DNA of 64,000 bases. Source: CAG-873 sp910578365. GTDB lineage: Bacteria > Bacteroidota > Bacteroidia > Bacteroidales > Muribaculaceae. Positions 36,220 through 44,398 of this stretch are shown one piece after another. The position numbers and the translations under genes were made by a program. A model generated the notes under the pieces. The model searched no databases and was not told the DNA's origin. It was given only the letters and a program-made list of their open reading frames with translations. How positions within the stretch are numbered: position 1 is the stretch's first letter; every line of letters begins with the position of its first letter. The DNA lies in assembly GCA_951635545.1 (NCBI GenBank), contig OX620685.1, positions 124,001 through 188,000 of the forward strand, in the 5' to 3' direction.

Positions 36220-36747
36220 TTATAAGAGTTTGCCGTTTTTATCCATACGTAGTGTTATGGTTACGCTGTTACCAGAGCGTTTGAATGTCTGGTTATTGCA
36301 TGATACCTCTTCAAGTGTGGCTTTGCCACCTGATACTGCCGGAGGACGGTTGGCGATATATTTTATGTGGCATTTCAGCTCAATTTTGTGTTTGTTGAAC
36401 TTCATGGTCATCTTAGAGATACCATTGGCCTCGCTTCTGTCTTTCGACCATTTCATATCGTCCTGATCAGGAAGTTCAGCAGTGAAAGACAGAACCTTTC
36501 CTCCATTTGCATTTTTTACATCATATTTTATCTTTGAGTGTGAAGCATCCCCCTCGATAGAAATGCCATCAACAAATTTATTGTTATCAAGAAGACTTTT
36601 CCCACTGTGGTCGAGACATTGCACTATTATCTGACAGGCATCCGTGGAGGTTGATATTGGTTCATATCCCTCTTTATCACATGATGTCAATACAAGTATA
36701 GACATTATGAATACCGTTATTATTCCGATTGTTTTCGATTTTCCCAT
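36220..36747 (-). CDS. Lipoprotein of unknown function
   Basis: 175 residues with a lipoprotein signal peptide (LVLTSC). The remainder is beta-rich with a repeated Lys/His-containing strand pattern (MTMKFNKHKIELKCHIKYIANRP) and a C-terminal strand SGNSVTITLRMDKNG. No family is recognised. It lies 9 bp after the DUF4249 gene, in the middle of the cargo operon, and is probably exported to the outer membrane with its neighbours. Confidence 0.8.
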   Translation of the reverse strand: MGKSKTIGIITVFIMSILVLTSCDKEGYEPISTSTDACQIIVQCLDHSGKSLLDNNKFVDGISIEGDASHSKIKYDVKNANGGKVLSFTAELPDQDDMKWSKDRSEANGISKMTMKFNKHKIELKCHIKYIANRPPAVSGGKATLEEVSCNNQTFKRSGNSVTITLRMDKNGKLL

Positions 36748-36756
36748 TGTATTGTT

Positions 36757-37728
36757 CTATTTGATTGTTTCGTTTATTGTTTCCCTAATGAAGTCTGTTA
36801 AATCAATCGAGCAGACTGATTTCGATTGAGCCGCCACAACACCGGCTCCGGAAGACACATTGCTGTATCCCCATATCGGGTCTCCAAAACCGTAGTCTCC
36901 AAGTTCGGTCAGAGTGCCGCTATCACGCTGCCAAATATAGTTGGCCCAGTTGTAGTAGGAGGGCGACACGGAGCTGACAATCAAATTGACATTGCAGTCA
37001 GGTATCTCACCTTTTGGATAGCGGAACCAGCAGTTGTCAAATTGAAGATGCAATGTATAACTTTTTCCTTCAAACTGTCGGTCTGAGAAGAATGAGAAGC
37101 CTTCAGCATCGCCACCCATGATAGACTCAAAAATAGCGATATGCTCCCTGAAAATTGGTTCCATATCATATAGCAACGAGCCTATCGCAAACCCATAATT
37201 TCCGCTTGCATCAAAGTCGTCCAACTCTTCATCGGCTTGAAAATCACTGTTGAATGAAAATTTATAATAATTTTCTCCATCCGCATCTTCAATCCGGAGG
37301 TCAACCTTTAGCTTGAACTCGACGAGAACCACATCATTGTCAGATTTCCAACAACTTACATCATAAGTCTCCCAAGTAGCAGTCGGCGACGGGATAGAAG
37401 CCGGGATAAGAACGTCGGCCTCACCTCTGCCAACCGCAGGACTTTCGGCAACAATCCTTATATTGTCGCCCTCCTTCGGGATATAGGAGTCAAGCTGCAA
37501 CTCGCCGTTGGCATAAATCCTGACTTCGGCATCCCTGACTTCGGATTTCTCGGAACTGTCGGTGTAAAGCCTTGACTTTGAAATTTTAGCCTCAACAGGT
37601 TCTCCAGCGGTTATCAGGGAGTTGACGCACAATGCCGGAGTATGGGGCATATCCGGTGTGAACGCCTCCTCGCATCCTGTGAGGAGCGATAATGCAAGAA
37701 GTTGATATATTTTTTTCAGAATAACCAT
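36757..37728 (-). CDS. DUF4249-family lipoprotein paired with the TonB receptor
   Basis: 323 residues with lipobox LLTGC. The N-terminal Ig-like domain (PALCVNSLITAGEPVEAKISKSRLYTD, AEVRIYANGELQLDSY) and long C-terminal domain with strand-turn repeats match DUF4249. That family is normally encoded directly after an STN-containing TonB receptor in Bacteroidetes and is thought to sit on it at the surface. Here the start overlaps the receptor gene by 13 bp, showing coupling. Confidence 0.85.
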   Translation of the reverse strand: MVILKKIYQLLALSLLTGCEEAFTPDMPHTPALCVNSLITAGEPVEAKISKSRLYTDSSEKSEVRDAEVRIYANGELQLDSYIPKEGDNIRIVAESPAVGRGEADVLIPASIPSPTATWETYDVSCWKSDNDVVLVEFKLKVDLRIEDADGENYYKFSFNSDFQADEELDDFDASGNYGFAIGSLLYDMEPIFREHIAIFESIMGGDAEGFSFFSDRQFEGKSYTLHLQFDNCWFRYPKGEIPDCNVNLIVSSVSPSYYNWANYIWQRDSGTLTELGDYGFGDPIWGYSNVSSGAGVVAAQSKSVCSIDLTDFIRETINETIK

Positions 37729-40184
37729 GTGTATGAAATCGAGGGTATGACAGGAAGAAGTTTGACACGTTTGAATACCGGTTCACTGGTGATATAGTAT
37801 TCGCCGGGTTTTGACACGGCAATATCTTGGGTTCCACGCTTCACTGCAACAGTGTTCATGTGGCAGTATGCGTTATAGAGACCGAATGTCCAGTACCCAC
37901 GTTTATTTTTGACAGTACAGCTTAAATCCAGACGATGGTAGAAAGGCAACTTATAACTGTTGATGCCGGTACGCAATGGTGACTCTCCGGCTCCGAACCA
38001 ATCGGTGGTTTCAAAGTCAGGATCATCCCACACTTGATTCAACAGAGTGAATCTGTTGCCTGAATGTCCCACCCACGAAGCGTTGACCTGCACCTTATCG
38101 CTGATTTTCCAATTCACCATTATATTTATCGTATGGCGGTTATCGAATTTGGCAGGAAATGTGCGCCCTCCGTTTTTATCGGCAAACGTGCGGTCTGCCC
38201 ACGCTAACGAATAGGATATGTGTCCTGTCACCTTTCCAAATACTTTTTCAATTTTGAAATCGACACCCTTTGCTGTACCTTTGCCACTGCAAAGTTGAGC
38301 GTTCCAAAGATCAAGAGGGGGACGCAGGTAATACTCATCCTTATATTCTACAAGATTATCCATCCATTTGTAGTAACCTTCTACTGACACTGCATAAGTC
38401 TTGTCAGGAGATTCCCAATACCCACCCACAGATATTTTATCAGCTGTCTCCGGCTTTAACTTTCCGCTGATTGGTATCCATTGGTCAGTAGGGAGTGCAA
38501 GATAACTCTGGCTGAGTTGGTGTACGTATTGAGTAGTTCGGGCGTATGCAAATTTCACCGCCCAGTCTTCATCAAGACGATAACTGAGTGACAATCTCGG
38601 AGACCATCCGAGATTTGTCTTTCCCCCGATATTGAACAGCGAGCCATGGAAACCGGCGTTCATTCTGAACTTATCACTTATTTTCCAATCATCCTCAATA
38701 TATGCGTTGACTTCATTCGCTCCATAGGCCCATGTTGAATCACGGGTTGACAAATGTGTCGTCCCAACCTCGTATAGGCGTGATGTTCGCGCCGGAAGAA
38801 ACGAATGCCGCGTATAACCTGCACCAAAGCGAACTCGGTTATTTCCATTTGGACTCCAATCGAAATCGCCACGAAATATCCAGTCATTGATGTTATTGTC
38901 TGTCTTGAGGACAGTATGCGATTCGTCCATGTGGTCGGAAGATTTATCTCTACTGATATAATCATGCTTCATGCCGGAGAAGAAGCGTGTGTATGCGGCA
39001 GTGAACTCGGATGAAAGATTATCATTGAAACGGTAATTGAGTCCGGCCTGTGCGAGAATGTTTCCCCAGTGCATGTCAAACCGGTCATCAGAAAACGACC
39101 CGAAATAATTAGGCTTGTCATAGCCCTTGTCTTCCGTACCGGTTTTCAGTTTGTCATCTCCGAAATAGAAGCTGACAAAGGCGGTCGCCTTAGGAGAGAA
39201 CCGATGTTGCACACGGACGTTGAAATCCATGAAATAATAGTTGAAGCGTAGTTTCTCATCTTCATTCTGCGAATTGGCAATCGCAACAAACGGAATTGTG
39301 AGCACATCAAACCAAGAACGGCGCAATCCGACAAGATAGGTTGTCTTCTTGCCTATCGGTCCGGAGATATTGAAAGCTCCCGATGTCAGGCCGAGACGTG
39401 CGGACCCGTGATGCCCCTCGCGGTTGCCGTTTTGCAGACGCACATCCATAAAAGAAGACAGACGGCCGTCATATTTCGCAGGAATGGAAGACTTGAAAAA
39501 GTCAATATATCTTATTATATCTGTATTGAACGCTGAGAATAGGCCGGCAAAATGATTCACTTGATAAAGCGGAACATTATCAAGCATATAGAGGTTTTCA
39601 TCAGCGTTACCGCCATGAACATACATCCCCGCCATACCCTCCGTGCCCTCAGTCACGCCCGGCTGGGTTTGCAATGCTTTTATCACATCTGCCTCACCGA
39701 AAAGCACAGGTGTATTGCGCACTTCCTCGGCGGTGACTTTCTTAGCTCCGATTTCGGCAGTCTCGACCTGAGGGGCTTCAAGACGCGATACGACAACCAC
39801 TTCATCAAGCATCGTGGATTTAATCGAGGATTCATATACCTTTGTCACAGGAACAGATACAACCGGAGGTTTGATCTTTTCAGTCTTTACCACTTTCTTC
39901 CTTCGCTTCAAGACTATATTATTCCCCTTGATTTTATACTCAATGGGAGTGCCTGAGAACATTTCAGACAGCACATAATTCAGTGGTTTGTTCTTGGCTT
40001 TGACAGTGACACGTACATCTTTAAGCAGTTCCGATGAATACACAAAGTTTTTGCCAGTCTGTTCAACAATGGAGCGGAATACAGTTGCGGCAGGTTGATT
40101 GACCGCGCGGATTGTTACATTCTGCGCGACCACAACAGACACACAACAGGAAACTCCAATCAGCAATGACATCAAACGCTTCAT
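37716..40184 (-). CDS. TonB-dependent receptor with STN signalling domain (FecA-like transducer)
   Basis: 822 residues. A signal peptide is followed by an STN domain (about 22-95: ATVFRSIVEQTGKNFVYSSELL, PLNYVLSEMFSGTPIEYKIKGNNIVLKRR), a linker with DEVVVVSR as TonB box, a plug (GEADVIKALQTQPGV, GMYVHGGNADENLYMLDNVPLY) and a 22-strand barrel ending YTWLF. The STN domain is the periplasmic signalling module that talks to FecR-type anti-sigma factors. The gene directly follows one, preceded by an ECF sigma gene, so this is a cell-surface signalling receptor. Its ligand is unknown. Confidence 0.93.
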   Translation of the reverse strand: MKRLMSLLIGVSCCVSVVVAQNVTIRAVNQPAATVFRSIVEQTGKNFVYSSELLKDVRVTVKAKNKPLNYVLSEMFSGTPIEYKIKGNNIVLKRRKKVVKTEKIKPPVVSVPVTKVYESSIKSTMLDEVVVVSRLEAPQVETAEIGAKKVTAEEVRNTPVLFGEADVIKALQTQPGVTEGTEGMAGMYVHGGNADENLYMLDNVPLYQVNHFAGLFSAFNTDIIRYIDFFKSSIPAKYDGRLSSFMDVRLQNGNREGHHGSARLGLTSGAFNISGPIGKKTTYLVGLRRSWFDVLTIPFVAIANSQNEDEKLRFNYYFMDFNVRVQHRFSPKATAFVSFYFGDDKLKTGTEDKGYDKPNYFGSFSDDRFDMHWGNILAQAGLNYRFNDNLSSEFTAAYTRFFSGMKHDYISRDKSSDHMDESHTVLKTDNNINDWIFRGDFDWSPNGNNRVRFGAGYTRHSFLPARTSRLYEVGTTHLSTRDSTWAYGANEVNAYIEDDWKISDKFRMNAGFHGSLFNIGGKTNLGWSPRLSLSYRLDEDWAVKFAYARTTQYVHQLSQSYLALPTDQWIPISGKLKPETADKISVGGYWESPDKTYAVSVEGYYKWMDNLVEYKDEYYLRPPLDLWNAQLCSGKGTAKGVDFKIEKVFGKVTGHISYSLAWADRTFADKNGGRTFPAKFDNRHTINIMVNWKISDKVQVNASWVGHSGNRFTLLNQVWDDPDFETTDWFGAGESPLRTGINSYKLPFYHRLDLSCTVKNKRGYWTFGLYNAYCHMNTVAVKRGTQDIAVSKPGEYYITSEPVFKRVKLLPVIPSISYTWLF

Positions 40185-40624
40185 TCCTTTACTGACATTT
40201 GGGTTTCAAGAATGTCGTTGATTGTGGCTACAAGGTCAACGGCGTTACCTTCGTAGTGCAGTGAAAGACGATACTCCCCGGCATTCTCCGGAACATTGAT
40301 AACCTCAACGCCATACACCTCTTTAATTTTGGAAATGACGGTAGGGAGCGGCGTGTTTTCAAAATCAATGATTTTGACAGTCTCCAGCGATGCAGCAGGT
40401 CTGACTGATTCATTGACAATCTTATCAGTCGTGTCTTTCAATTCGTACTGATGATATATGATAGCCGCTGTCGCCGACAGGACTACAACCGGGGCAACGG
40501 CTGCCGCTATTTTGAGACCATTCCATTTTAAGGCTGGTTTTATATTCAACCGTTTCCAACCCTTGTCAACGGAGAACTTCCCTTTGCGGTAACGCTTTGC
40601 TATGTATGTTATTTCTTCATTCAT
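40181..40624 (-). CDS. Very short FecR-like anti-sigma/transducer protein
   Basis: 147 residues: a basic cytoplasmic N-terminus (about 1-34, KGWKRLNI), one membrane helix (about 36-60, IAAAVAPVVVLSATAAIIYH) and a periplasmic DUF4974/STN-like domain (about 78-147, LPTVISKIKEVYGVEVINVP). Normal FecR proteins have about 300-350 residues with a large FecR domain between helix and DUF4974; that domain is absent. It overlaps the receptor gene by 4 bp and follows the sigma gene by 91 bp. A minimal anti-sigma factor is the simplest reading. Confidence 0.82.
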   Translation of the reverse strand: MNEEITYIAKRYRKGKFSVDKGWKRLNIKPALKWNGLKIAAAVAPVVVLSATAAIIYHQYELKDTTDKIVNESVRPAASLETVKIIDFENTPLPTVISKIKEVYGVEVINVPENAGEYRLSLHYEGNAVDLVATINDILETQMSVKE

Positions 40625-40715
40625 AATGGTTGTTCAAAAAGTGTCCCGGGATTTGTCCCCGTTCACTTATATGACGCAACCACTATCCTCAGGTCCTATG
40701 CGAAGTAAAATTTTT

Positions 40716-41219
40716 TTATAAAAAAGGTAGAAAGAATGGCTTGTGTCCGGTTGACAACGACTCTCTGAGCCGGGCAAACGCTTTTGTCATCTGGTTCTTA
40801 ACAGTCTTTATAGAGATATTCATTTCCTCGGCAATTTCCGCATTGGTCAGTCCATCACGCTTGCTCATCAAGAATATTTCGCGGCATTTCTCCGGAAGTT
40901 CATCAATCGCTTTCCATATCCTTGCGTCTCTGAAAGAGGTGTCTATCACCTCCTCGCATACTTCCGGGATTGTATCAATGTTTTCAAATTCCTTTTTCCC
41001 TCGAAGGAAGCTCACACATTCATTTCTTACACATCGGTAGATATATGAGTTGAAATGTTCAATCTCTGCACCCGTCGAGATAGCTTGCCAAGCCTTCATG
41101 AAAGTATCCTCCACAATGTCCTCCGCATCGTCGGCATTATCAACGATACGGAGTGCGTACATACCCAATGGCAAATACAGTCGTCTGAAATATGTCTCAA
41201 ATTCTCTCGAAGTAATCAT
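40716..41219 (-). CDS. ECF RNA polymerase sigma factor (FecI-like, sigma-70 family)
   Basis: 167 residues with sigma region 2 (LPLGMYALRIVDNADDAEDIVEDTFMKAWQ) and region 4 (LPEKCREIFLMSKRDGLTNAEIAEEMNISIKTVKNQMTKAFARLR). It is the first gene of the cargo operon. It probably directs transcription of this operon when the STN receptor binds its ligand and relieves the FecR-like protein. The upstream gap (41220-41363) lacks a clear TAnnTTTG box, which fits an ECF-type promoter. Family assignment is solid; the regulon is inferred. Confidence 0.93.
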   Translation of the reverse strand: MITSREFETYFRRLYLPLGMYALRIVDNADDAEDIVEDTFMKAWQAISTGAEIEHFNSYIYRCVRNECVSFLRGKKEFENIDTIPEVCEEVIDTSFRDARIWKAIDELPEKCREIFLMSKRDGLTNAEIAEEMNISIKTVKNQMTKAFARLRESLSTGHKPFFLPFL

Positions 41220-41363
41220 TGTGTCATTATCGATAGGCTATACGGCCTCAATATAAAAGACGCAATACCCTTGAAAAAGTCCTATGAAAGAAATAAATAA
41301 TTACCGTCTTGGAAAATTCAGAGAATGTAGTAGAATCCCAATTATATTCTAATTAAATTTAGG

Positions 41364-42542
41364 TTAGGATAATTTGTTTTTGTTTATCTTCTCCTCTACC
41401 AAACGAATACGTGCTTGAAGTTCCTCAGCAGAAGGTAATAGATTCGTTTCATTAATGGTATTGACATTGTCATAAGAAGCCACTCCCATCGGTGTATGTA
41501 CGCCCCTGAACGCCCAACGTACCTCAGTCTCATCCTTGTCACTGCATATCAGCAATCCGATGGTTGGATTATCATCGGGTCCTTTCAATAATTCATCGAC
41601 TGCACTTACATAATAGTTGAGTTTACCTGCAAATTCCGGTTCAAATGGCCTTACTTTGAGTTCTACAACCACATATGCTTTCAGTTTGATATGATAGAAT
41701 AACATATCAATACGTCGGCTACGGCCATTGACGATAAACTCTTTCTGCCGACCAACAAAAGCAAATCCGGTTCCAAGTTCGAGAAGAAAACGGGTGATGT
41801 TCTGCTCAAGAGCTGTTTCCAACTGTTCTTCCTGATAATTCTCAGGGACTGTCACAAAACTGAAATCGTAGTTGTCTTTAGTAATTTCCTGCGCAAGTCG
41901 GCTTTGCGCTTCCGGCAGGTATTTTGGAAAGTTAGAGATGGCTTTGCCTTGCTTCTCATATAATTTGGCCTTCATTGAATTTGCCAACGTTTGACGGCTC
42001 CATCCTCTTGTTACGCATTCTTTTAGATAGAAAATGGCTTCGTCTAACGATTCGCATCCGGTTACAATGTCTGTCTGATGACGCCATGGCACAAGTCCGA
42101 GAATCATTGGCAAACTATCTTCGTTCAATTCTGTCCCAACCTGTGGCAGCTTTATTAATGATTGGATTTCAGCATTTTGCAATTCTGCCCCAAGTTGGGG
42201 CAGTTTTTCGGATGCTTCAGATGTGGAGAAAAACAAATACCATTGTTTCATCCTCCACATATTGCGGCTACTGAATCCTTTTTCATTAGGGAAAGCATCT
42301 TGCAAGTCAAAGCTAAGTTGCTCAACAACTCCTGAGCCCCAACGTTCCTCTGCTTTCCGTATTACAAGGTCACGTCCAATGCTCCAGTTGAATTGCAATT
42401 TTTCATAATTAACCTTTAGAGCCGCTTTTATCTGAGCCTCCCTATATCGCTTTATTATATCAGAAAGCCATGATGAGTAATCAGAGTCAATTCTGAAATC
42501 CTTAACTCTTACGATATATGGGGTGTCTTTTGTCTTATCCAT
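41364..42542 (-). CDS. PDDEXK nuclease of the DUF1016/YhcG family
   Basis: About 392 residues. The N-terminal DUF1016 region (NWSIGRDLVIRKAEERWGSGVVEQLSFDLQ; GFSSRNMWRMKQWYLFF) is followed by a C-terminal PDDEXK domain with Asp in SRRIDMLFYH and the VELK pair (VVVELKVRPFEPEFAGKLNYYVSAVDEL). I prefer the ATG at 42542 (MDKTKDTPYIV); the one at 42557 overlies a TAATTTTG box. YhcG-type nucleases are found in mobile islands and are thought to process DNA or act in defence; the target here is unknown. It sits between cargo and integrase. Confidence 0.88.
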   Translation of the reverse strand: MDKTKDTPYIVRVKDFRIDSDYSSWLSDIIKRYREAQIKAALKVNYEKLQFNWSIGRDLVIRKAEERWGSGVVEQLSFDLQDAFPNEKGFSSRNMWRMKQWYLFFSTSEASEKLPQLGAELQNAEIQSLIKLPQVGTELNEDSLPMILGLVPWRHQTDIVTGCESLDEAIFYLKECVTRGWSRQTLANSMKAKLYEKQGKAISNFPKYLPEAQSRLAQEITKDNYDFSFVTVPENYQEEQLETALEQNITRFLLELGTGFAFVGRQKEFIVNGRSRRIDMLFYHIKLKAYVVVELKVRPFEPEFAGKLNYYVSAVDELLKGPDDNPTIGLLICSDKDETEVRWAFRGVHTPMGVASYDNVNTINETNLLPSAEELQARIRLVEEKINKNKLS

Positions 42543-42587
42543 ATGCAAAATTAGCAAATTATTCTGATTCTCAGAAATTAATCTCTG

Positions 42588-43937
42588 TCAATCAAGGAGA
42601 TTGACCAATTCTTTCTTGATGTCTTCGTCGATGTCTCGGTAGCGGGCGAAGGCCTTGCTACCTTCCTTGTGACCGGACAATGCTCCGACAAGGCTTGGGT
42701 CTTTAACCTTCTTATAGAGGTTGCCGACGAATGTGCGCCGTGCCATGTGGCTGCTCGCTATTTCATTCAGCGGTTTACGCTCCTCTTCGCCGGTCTTGGG
42801 ATTGAGGACAGTGACAACACGTGTGATACCGCAAAGTGTAAAAATATCCTTGATTGCCTGATTGTATTTCTGTGTGCTGATGAATGGGAACAATCGACCC
42901 TTCTCATCCACTCCTTTGTATTTCCTGACAAGAGCCTTTGCACGACTGTTCAGTGGCACACGCACAACCTCCGGTCGCTCTCCCTTTGTCTTGTTGGGCA
43001 TATACTCTACCGCGCCATTGATAATGTTTTCGGGTGTCAGTTCCATAAGGTCAGACACTCGGCAACCGATAAGGCATTGGAAGATGAAAATATCGCGTTG
43101 CACCTCCAGCGATTTCTTGAATGAAAAATCGCGGTCAGCAATTTTGTCACGTTCCTCCAATGTGATGTAATACGGCACACCATATTTCTCCGCGCCGATA
43201 CTTGTGCAGGAGGCAAACGGAGTGCGAGTGATGTATCCACGCTTCACACACCAGTTGAAGAAAGCACGAAGCCGTTTCATAATGGCAATTACGGCATTGT
43301 GGCCACGCAGCTCCGGCTTGCGAGGCTTGCGCTTTGTCTCCACAACATCTGATGCGTCCTTATATATGGATGGATATTTCTCATAGATTCTGGGCTCATC
43401 AATGACAAACTGCTTGAAATCGTCAACCATCGCCCCGTTAAAATCTTCGAGAGTCAACTGAAATTTCTGCCGGGTTGATTTTCGCTTGTATTTCTCATAT
43501 CTATCCAACAGCCGGGCCAACACTTTATAGTGGCTTGACAGTTTTGTACCATCCTGTGTGGTGTCAAGATATTCATTGAAGGTATCGAAGAAACTGCGGC
43601 TGACAGGTACCGTCTCAAACAATTCCGGATGATTGTGACGCATTATGGCGTTCTCAAAGAATTCCTTGTTGAGTTGATTTGCAGGTGTGTTTACGCTGAG
43701 AGAGATCAATCTGCACTCCAATGATGAGAGATTGTCACTGATAATTTGTAATTTTGCAAGCGTCTTGCGGTCGGCACGCGGCATGATAAATTTGCCGTCT
43801 CTGAATCGGGAGGGTTCGATAAACACACCGCTTCTGAGACGCAGACGCAATTCGCGTGACACGGTAAGACGGAGCATGATTTCAGACTCACCGTTGCCAT
43901 TTACTTTCGAGGAAAGAGACCTTGTGATTGTAGCCAT
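42588..43937 (-). CDS. Tyrosine recombinase/integrase of the element
   Basis: 449 residues. The N-terminal arm-binding region (about 1-95) is followed by a SAM-like core-binding domain (about 115-235) and a catalytic domain with Arg293 (GCRVSDL), His397/Arg400 (SSHMARRTF), His423 (SGHKEGS) and nucleophile Tyr433 (ARYRDI). It lies 232 bp from attR and reads inward. It would recombine the 15-bp tRNA-derived repeat. All catalytic residues are present, so it looks functional. Confidence 0.95.
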   Translation of the reverse strand: MATITRSLSSKVNGNGESEIMLRLTVSRELRLRLRSGVFIEPSRFRDGKFIMPRADRKTLAKLQIISDNLSSLECRLISLSVNTPANQLNKEFFENAIMRHNHPELFETVPVSRSFFDTFNEYLDTTQDGTKLSSHYKVLARLLDRYEKYKRKSTRQKFQLTLEDFNGAMVDDFKQFVIDEPRIYEKYPSIYKDASDVVETKRKPRKPELRGHNAVIAIMKRLRAFFNWCVKRGYITRTPFASCTSIGAEKYGVPYYITLEERDKIADRDFSFKKSLEVQRDIFIFQCLIGCRVSDLMELTPENIINGAVEYMPNKTKGERPEVVRVPLNSRAKALVRKYKGVDEKGRLFPFISTQKYNQAIKDIFTLCGITRVVTVLNPKTGEEERKPLNEIASSHMARRTFVGNLYKKVKDPSLVGALSGHKEGSKAFARYRDIDEDIKKELVNLLD

Positions 43938-43963
43938 AAGGAGAGGGGTTAAAAGTTATGGTA

Positions 43964-43995
43964 CAAAATTAATCAAAATTGTCCACGCACACAAA
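43964..43995 (-). promoter_or_regulatory. Consensus integrase promoter (TTTG-N20-TAATTTTG)
   Basis: On the minus strand TTTG (43992-43995) and TAATTTTG (43964-43971) are 20 bp apart, a perfect match. A TTGTCCAC repeat (43979-43986) lies between the two boxes. Confidence 0.82.
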
Positions 43996-44017
43996 TTTCT
44001 GTCCACGGATTGTCCAC
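43979..44017. repeat. Right-end TTGTCCAC repeats (candidate arm sites)
   Basis: TTGTCCAC at 43979-43986 and 44010-44017, with CTGTCCAC at about 43999-44006 between them. They match the repeats at the left end (24419-24468) and overlap the integrase promoter. Confidence 0.6.
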
Positions 44018-44169
44018 ATCTTTTGCGCCTTCTTGCGTCTGCTTGATATAGAGGCGCAATTCACAAATACTCAAGCCAAGTTATAATATGCTGATATTCA
44101 AGATATATAAAATATTGTCGTTTGAATACTCATATTCATCCAAATTCAACGCGATTCACTATTTTGACT

Positions 44170-44184
44170 CCAAGTGGGACCACC
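44170..44184 (+). repeat. attR: 15-bp copy of the tRNA 3' end
   Basis: CCAAGTGGGACCACC is identical to 24347-24361. No tRNA lies upstream here (the preceding sequence does not fold into a T-arm), so this is the displaced end of the target. Confidence 0.88.
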
Positions 44185-44191
44185 AAAAGTT

Positions 44192-44236
44192 AAAACGCTG
44201 ATTATAGGTACAATAATAGACCTAAATCAGCGTTTT
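44192..44236 (+). terminator. Terminator just beyond attR
   Basis: AAAACGCTGATT pairs with AATCAGCGTTTT around an AT-rich loop with further inner pairing, followed by CTTATT. It probably terminated the tRNA before the element arrived, or belongs to the next island. Confidence 0.75.
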
Positions 44237-44320
44237 CTTATTGCCGATACAGCCTAAAACAGCTTAAAAAAAGAGGTTTTATGCACAAAACCGATGTATT
44301 TTGCACAAGTTTGCTGAACT

Positions 44321-44360
44321 TACCTTGTACATTACCTTGTACATGGGAATGTGCAAGGTA
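44321..44360. repeat. Tandem and inverted TACCTTGTACAT repeats before the second integrase
   Basis: Two back-to-back perfect copies of the 12-mer (44321-44332, 44333-44344) and one inverted copy with a single mismatch (44349-44360) lie 38-77 bp before the truncated integrase. They look like arm-type or operator sites of a second integrative element. The rest of the gap 44237-44398 shows no gene. Confidence 0.6.
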
Positions 44361-44398
44361 CAATGTAAAAGGCATTGATACCTCGCTTTTTAAGAAGT

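Larger units (their letters stand above)
24347..44184. mobile_element. 19.8-kb integrative mobilizable element in a tRNA gene
   Basis: The element is bounded by a 15-bp direct repeat derived from the tRNA 3' end. It has a tyrosine integrase next to the right repeat, an HTH/excisionase-like protein, primase-like genes, MobC and a MOBP-type relaxase, but no conjugation apparatus. It would therefore need a helper element for transfer. TTGTCCAC repeats occur inside both ends. Cargo is an ECF-controlled nine-gene surface operon plus a PDDEXK nuclease. Base composition is more AT-rich than the core DNA to its left. Confidence 0.88.

Noticed and set aside
44170..44184. A second tRNA gene at the right repeat
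   Set aside because: Only the last 15 bases of the tRNA are present; there is no D-arm, anticodon arm or complete T-arm upstream.
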